Source: an uncultured Thermoleophilia bacterium (GTDB lineage: Bacteria > Actinomycetota > Thermoleophilia > UBA2241). From it: a DNA stretch of 37,747 nucleotides. The position numbers and the translations under genes are program-made. The stretch covers positions 1-37,747 of the forward strand of contig CAIOZS010000076.1 of NCBI GenBank assembly GCA_903862845.1, written 5' to 3'. Positions 35,255 through 37,747 of the stretch are shown here, one piece after another. Positions within the stretch are counted from its first letter, which is position 1. The number at the start of each line of letters is the position of its first letter. The notes beneath the pieces were generated by a model that saw nothing but the letters and a program-made list of their open reading frames with translations, was not told the DNA's origin and ran no database searches.

Positions 35255-35679
35255 CAGGGTCTCTGGGCGACCTTGGCCATGCGTGCGCCCTTCGTCACCC
35301 GGAGGTACTGCACGTGATCGGCGTCGACAAGCCCGAGCTGCGTCTCGGCGATGTGGCGGATGCGCACGGTCGAGCCCATCTGGGCGAGCTGCTCGGCAAG
35401 CTGCGCGTTCTCGGCGCTGAGGGCGCGCTCCTCGCGCACGACGGCCTCGGTCTGAAGGGTCTTCTGGACGACGGCGAAGCTGAGAGACACGCGTCCCACC
35501 GCGAGCACCGTGAGGCAGATCACGAAGACGACGAAGACGCGCGTGAGGCGGGCGCGCTGCGCCGCGCGGCGCCGCGCCTGCGGCGCCCGTCGCGCGGCCG
35601 GTCGCGCCGGAGCGAGCTCCGGCTGCTCCCGTCGGCGCGGGGCCGCCGCCGCGTCCCGCGCCTGTGCGGCTGCCGCCAC
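35254..35679 (-). CDS. ftsL: FtsL-like divisome protein
   Basis: A 141-residue bitopic protein in the position and with the layout of FtsL, which joins FtsQ and FtsB to activate FtsWI. A 46-residue Ala/Arg-rich cytoplasmic part (RRAPQARRRAAQRARLTR) is followed by one helix (about 47-65), then a coiled coil (VQKTLQTEAVVREERALSAE, NAQLAEQLAQM, about 71-101) and the AETQLGLVDADHVQYLRV end. GTG 35679 is chosen from GGAGG five bases upstream; it lies eight bases after the rsmH stop. Sequence identity across FtsL is low, so the name rests on synteny and topology. Confidence 0.85.
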   Translation of the reverse strand: MAAAAQARDAAAAPRRREQPELAPARPAARRAPQARRRAAQRARLTRVFVVFVICLTVLAVGRVSLSFAVVQKTLQTEAVVREERALSAENAQLAEQLAQMGSTVRIRHIAETQLGLVDADHVQYLRVTKGARMAKVAQRP

Positions 35680-35687
35680 CTGCCCTC

Positions 35688-36653
35688 CTAGAGCTTGACG
35701 GCGACGCGCAGCTTGGCCGACTTGCTGCGCGGATTGACTTCGGTCTCTCGCGCCCTCGGCGTCAGCGGCCGGCGAGTCAGGACCAGCAGCGTGGGCTCGT
35801 GCCCGCACACGCACAGCGGCAGGCCGGGCGGGCAAATGCAGCCCGCGGCGTGGCCTTTGAAGAGCTCCTTGACCATGCGGTCTTCCAGCGAATGGAAGCT
35901 CATCGCCGCCAGGCGGCCGCCGGGGCGCAGCACACGGTACGCCTCGTCGAGACCGCGGGCCAGCGACTGCAGCTCGTCGTTGACGACGATGCGAAGGGCC
36001 TGAAAGACCCGGCGCGCAGGGTTGCCGGCGCCGAAACGGGCGGGCGTGGGGATATTGCGCTTGATGACCTCGACGAGCTCACAGGTGGTCGTGAAGGGCT
36101 GCTTCTTGCGCGTCAGCACGATCCCGCGGGCGATGCCCTTGGCGTACCGCTCCTCCCCGTAGCGGAAGAAGATGTCGGTCAGCTCGTCCTCGGGCAGAGT
36201 GTTCACGAGGTCGGCAGCCGTGACGTCCAGCCCGGGGTCCATGCGCATGTCGAGCGGGGCGTCGTAGGCGTAGGAAAAGCCGCGCTCGCGGCGGTCGAGC
36301 TGCATCGAAGAGACGCCGAGATCCATGTAGACGATGTCGGCAGAGGCGTCGTCGCGCGCGGCCAACACGTCGGCGAAGTTGCCGAGGTAGAGCTCGCACT
36401 CGCAGGGGGCCGCGCGGGCCACGTCACGGAAGTACTCGCCGACGCTGGGGTCGCGATCCACGGCGACCAGCCGGCCCCTCGGGCCGAGCATCGCCGCCAC
36501 CGCCTCGGCGTGGCCGCCGGCGCCGAAGGTGCAGTCGACGGCCACCTCGCCCTTCGCCGGGCGTAGCAGCTCGAGCAGCTCATCGAGAAGGACCGGGGTA
36601 TGGGCTAGAGCCATCTCGTACTCACGAAGCTGCAAGCTCATCTGCGGTAGCAT
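35688..36653 (-). CDS. rsmH: 16S rRNA (cytosine-1402 N4) methyltransferase
   Basis: Methylates N4 of C1402 in the decoding centre of 16S rRNA, using SAM. Also called mraW. 321 residues: AHTPVLLDELLELL, the SAM loop VDCTFGAGGHAEAV, VAVDRDPSVGEYF, YMDLGVSSMQLDRRERGFSY, and the C-terminal MSFHSLEDRMVKELFKGHA. A CxCxxG...CxCG cluster near the end (CICPPGLPLCVCG) is normal for the family. ATG 36653 has GAGGAGG six bases upstream, inside the mraZ 3' end (32-base overlap); ATG 36614 (MALAHTP) without a site is the alternative. Confidence 0.96.
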   Translation of the reverse strand: MLPQMSLQLREYEMALAHTPVLLDELLELLRPAKGEVAVDCTFGAGGHAEAVAAMLGPRGRLVAVDRDPSVGEYFRDVARAAPCECELYLGNFADVLAARDDASADIVYMDLGVSSMQLDRRERGFSYAYDAPLDMRMDPGLDVTAADLVNTLPEDELTDIFFRYGEERYAKGIARGIVLTRKKQPFTTTCELVEVIKRNIPTPARFGAGNPARRVFQALRIVVNDELQSLARGLDEAYRVLRPGGRLAAMSFHSLEDRMVKELFKGHAAGCICPPGLPLCVCGHEPTLLVLTRRPLTPRARETEVNPRSKSAKLRVAVKL

Positions 36654-37062
36654 CGGCCTCCTCCTCCAGACGGGACTGATAGTCAGCCCAGGCAATCCGG
36701 TCCCAAATCTCGACGTGGTCCTGGACGCCGATGATGCTGACTTCGCGGTCGATGCCGGCGAACTCGAGATGCCGGGCCGGCACTGTGATGCGCCCCTGCC
36801 CGTCGAGCTCCTGATGCACGGCGTTGCCCGCCGCGAAGCGCATGAGGTCGCGGCCCTTGCTGCTGCGCGAGGAGATGCCTTCCATCTGTCGCGCGAGGTA
36901 GTCCTTGAACTCCTCCGGGCCATACACCGCGAGGCAATGCTCGTGGCCTTTGGTCACGTAGACGCCGTCGGCGAACGCCGGTCGCAGGCGCGCGGGGATG
37001 GCGATGCGATTCTTCGCATCGAACGTGAAGTCGTACTCCCCCACCAGGATCGGTCGCTGCAT
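36622..37062 (-). CDS. mraZ: Transcriptional regulator MraZ
   Basis: A DNA-binding protein of the SpoVT/AbrB double-barrel type that forms rings and controls the dcw operon it heads. 146 residues with two copies of the fold: GEYDFTFDAKNRIAIPARLR (about 8-27) and QELDGQGRITVPARHLEFAG (about 83-102). ATG 37062 (MQRPILVGEY) is set by homology; its ribosome region coincides with the MraZ boxes just upstream. It overlaps rsmH, so the two are coupled. In E. coli MraZ represses its own operon through TGGGN boxes, which are present here. Confidence 0.96.
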   Translation of the reverse strand: MQRPILVGEYDFTFDAKNRIAIPARLRPAFADGVYVTKGHEHCLAVYGPEEFKDYLARQMEGISSRSSKGRDLMRFAAGNAVHQELDGQGRITVPARHLEFAGIDREVSIIGVQDHVEIWDRIAWADYQSRLEEEADATADELAAS

Positions 37063-37065
37063 GGG

Positions 37066-37103
37066 CGCCACTTTACCCCACTTCTCCCCACATTGCAATA
37101 GTA
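37066..37103 (-). promoter_or_regulatory. MraZ box array and putative -10 of the dcw operon
   Basis: On the minus strand three TGGNG boxes are spaced 10 bp apart: TGGGG (37086-37090), TGGGG (37076-37080) and TGGCG (37066-37070), each separated by five bases (AGAAG, TAAAG). This is the arrangement that MraZ rings bind in other bacteria. The last box ends three bases from the mraZ start, so binding would block both transcription and translation entry. A -10-like TACTAT is at 37098-37103, and a fourth TGGGG at 37117-37121; no good -35 is visible. Confidence 0.75.
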
Positions 37104-37230
37104 GCGAGCCCCTCGTCCCCACTGCGTCACACGTCGAACCGGCGCATCGAGCGGCGGCGAGCCCTGCCCGCGCGGGAGGCAAGGCCTCACGCTGAGGTGG
37201 GCAGGGGGGCGGCCGCTACGGCCGGCGTGG

Positions 37231-37360
37231 CGACGGGCGCTGCGCGCCGCTGCCGCAAGGGCAGAGGAAGTCGCGCGGATCGACGCCCGGCGCGGCGACG
37301 GGCGCTGCGCGCCGCTGCCGCAAGGGCAGAGGAAGTCGCGCGGATCGACGCCCGGCGCGG
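37231..37360. repeat. Perfect 65-bp tandem duplication
   Basis: The 65-base unit starting CGACGGGCGCTGCGCGCC occupies 37231-37295 and is repeated without a mismatch at 37296-37360. A degenerate piece (CGGGCGTCGCGC) follows. Each unit contains a small hairpin, CTGCC-GCAAG-GGCAG. It fills the gap between the LysM gene and mraZ. 65 is not a multiple of three, so it is not a coding repeat. Confidence 0.9.
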
Positions 37361-37372
37361 CGGGCGTCGCGC

Positions 37373-37690
37373 TCAGGGGGTCTGCTTGGGGACCTTGATC
37401 TTCGCGCCGACGACCAGGGTGGTGGTGCTGATCTTGGGGTTGAGAGCTTCGAGCGCGCTGGTGCTGGAGCCGAACTTGTCGGCGATGCCCGACAGAGTGT
37501 CACCGCTCTTGACGACATACACCCTGTAGTTCCTCGGCTTGGGGGTGCCGCCGCTCTTGGTGCTCGTGGCCGCGGGGGTGGGCGTGACCGGTTGCGCCTT
37601 GCCGCCGAAGACGCCGGACTGGGAGACGATGCTGAGCAGGACCACCACGGCGACGAGGAACACGGCCGGCGCCGCGAGGCGCGCGACCAT
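37373..37690 (-). CDS. Membrane-anchored LysM protein, possibly extending off the right edge
   Basis: At least 105 residues: a hydrophobic helix near the start (about 4-24), a Thr/Pro/Lys-rich spacer (VTPTPAATSTKSGGTPKPR), and one LysM domain (YVVKSGDTLSGIADKFGSST, ALEALNPKISTTTLVVGAKI, about 58-102) that binds peptidoglycan GlcNAc. No hydrolase domain is seen. The frame stays open upstream of ATG 37690 to the end of the window in an Arg/Pro/Ala-rich stretch, so the true start may lie outside and the helix would then be internal. Position beside mraZ suggests a wall or division role, as LysM proteins in this spot do in some actinobacteria (inference). Confidence 0.85.
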   Translation of the reverse strand: MVARLAAPAVFLVAVVVLLSIVSQSGVFGGKAQPVTPTPAATSTKSGGTPKPRNYRVYVVKSGDTLSGIADKFGSSTSALEALNPKISTTTLVVGAKIKVPKQTP

Positions 37691-37747
37691 GCGTCCGGCC
37701 CGCGGCGCGGCAGCGGGACGGGGCCGCGAGGTGCGCGCCGCCGGGGC

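Noticed and set aside
37296-37360. A SEC-C zinc domain (CPCGSG) on the minus strand
   Set aside because: Only one repeat copy reads in that frame, which is not in frame with the LysM gene and has no start signal; coincidence is more likely.

Overview
The window comes from the chromosome of a very GC-rich bacterium, most likely an actinobacterium, possibly of the Thermoleophilia or a related deep lineage (inference). The evidence is the run leuS-comEA-comEC-holA-rpsT, the lack of ftsA beside ftsZ, many GTG/TTG starts, a MurE with the DNPR signature of meso-diaminopimelate (mDAP) peptidoglycan, and CxxxxC-type zinc-finger and STAS proteins familiar from that phylum. The assignment rests on gene order and motifs only.

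Positions 1-5700 are an accessory, partly decayed region. An SNF2/RapA-like helicase runs off the left edge and lacks a clear start. It is followed by a ParE/RelE-type toxin-antitoxin pair, a fragment of the 3' half of a NYN (PIN-like nuclease) gene, and an AAA/DUF4143 ATPase. Next come a short remnant of a second SNF2 helicase, two perfect tandem hairpins, the 5' part of a NYN gene, and a second toxin-antitoxin pair whose toxin is truncated. A short ORF with a helicase-like C-terminal tail closes the region. It looks like repeated insertion, deletion and gene death.

Positions 5700-15500 hold a conserved housekeeping block. rpsT (+) faces holA (-) across a bidirectional terminator. A two-gene ABC exporter (+) carries an unusual PLDc_N membrane domain fused to the ATPase. 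comEC, comEA (DNA uptake) and leuS follow on the minus strand. A tRNA-Ala(GGC) with a near-consensus promoter and a membrane-anchored spermidine-synthase-like protein follow on the plus strand.

Positions 17400-18900 hold a small regulatory cluster: an anti-sigma-factor antagonist (STAS), a double zinc-finger protein of unknown role, and a second, convergent STAS protein with its own promoter and an operator-like palindrome.

Positions 19100-37700, all on the minus strand, hold the division and cell wall (dcw) cluster followed by the SecDF translocase. Transcription order is LysM protein, mraZ, rsmH, ftsL, ftsI, murE, murF, mraY, murD, ftsW, murG, murC, ftsQ, ftsZ, secD, secF. Most junctions overlap or are only a few bases apart, so mraZ to ftsQ probably forms one operon. 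It starts at an array of MraZ boxes just upstream of mraZ. ftsZ has its own near-consensus promoter and a structured leader of about 170 nt. The products build lipid II (MurC-G, MraY), polymerise and cross-link it at the septum (FtsW, FtsI) and organise the divisome (FtsZ, FtsQ, FtsL). murB, ftsA and sepF are not in the window.
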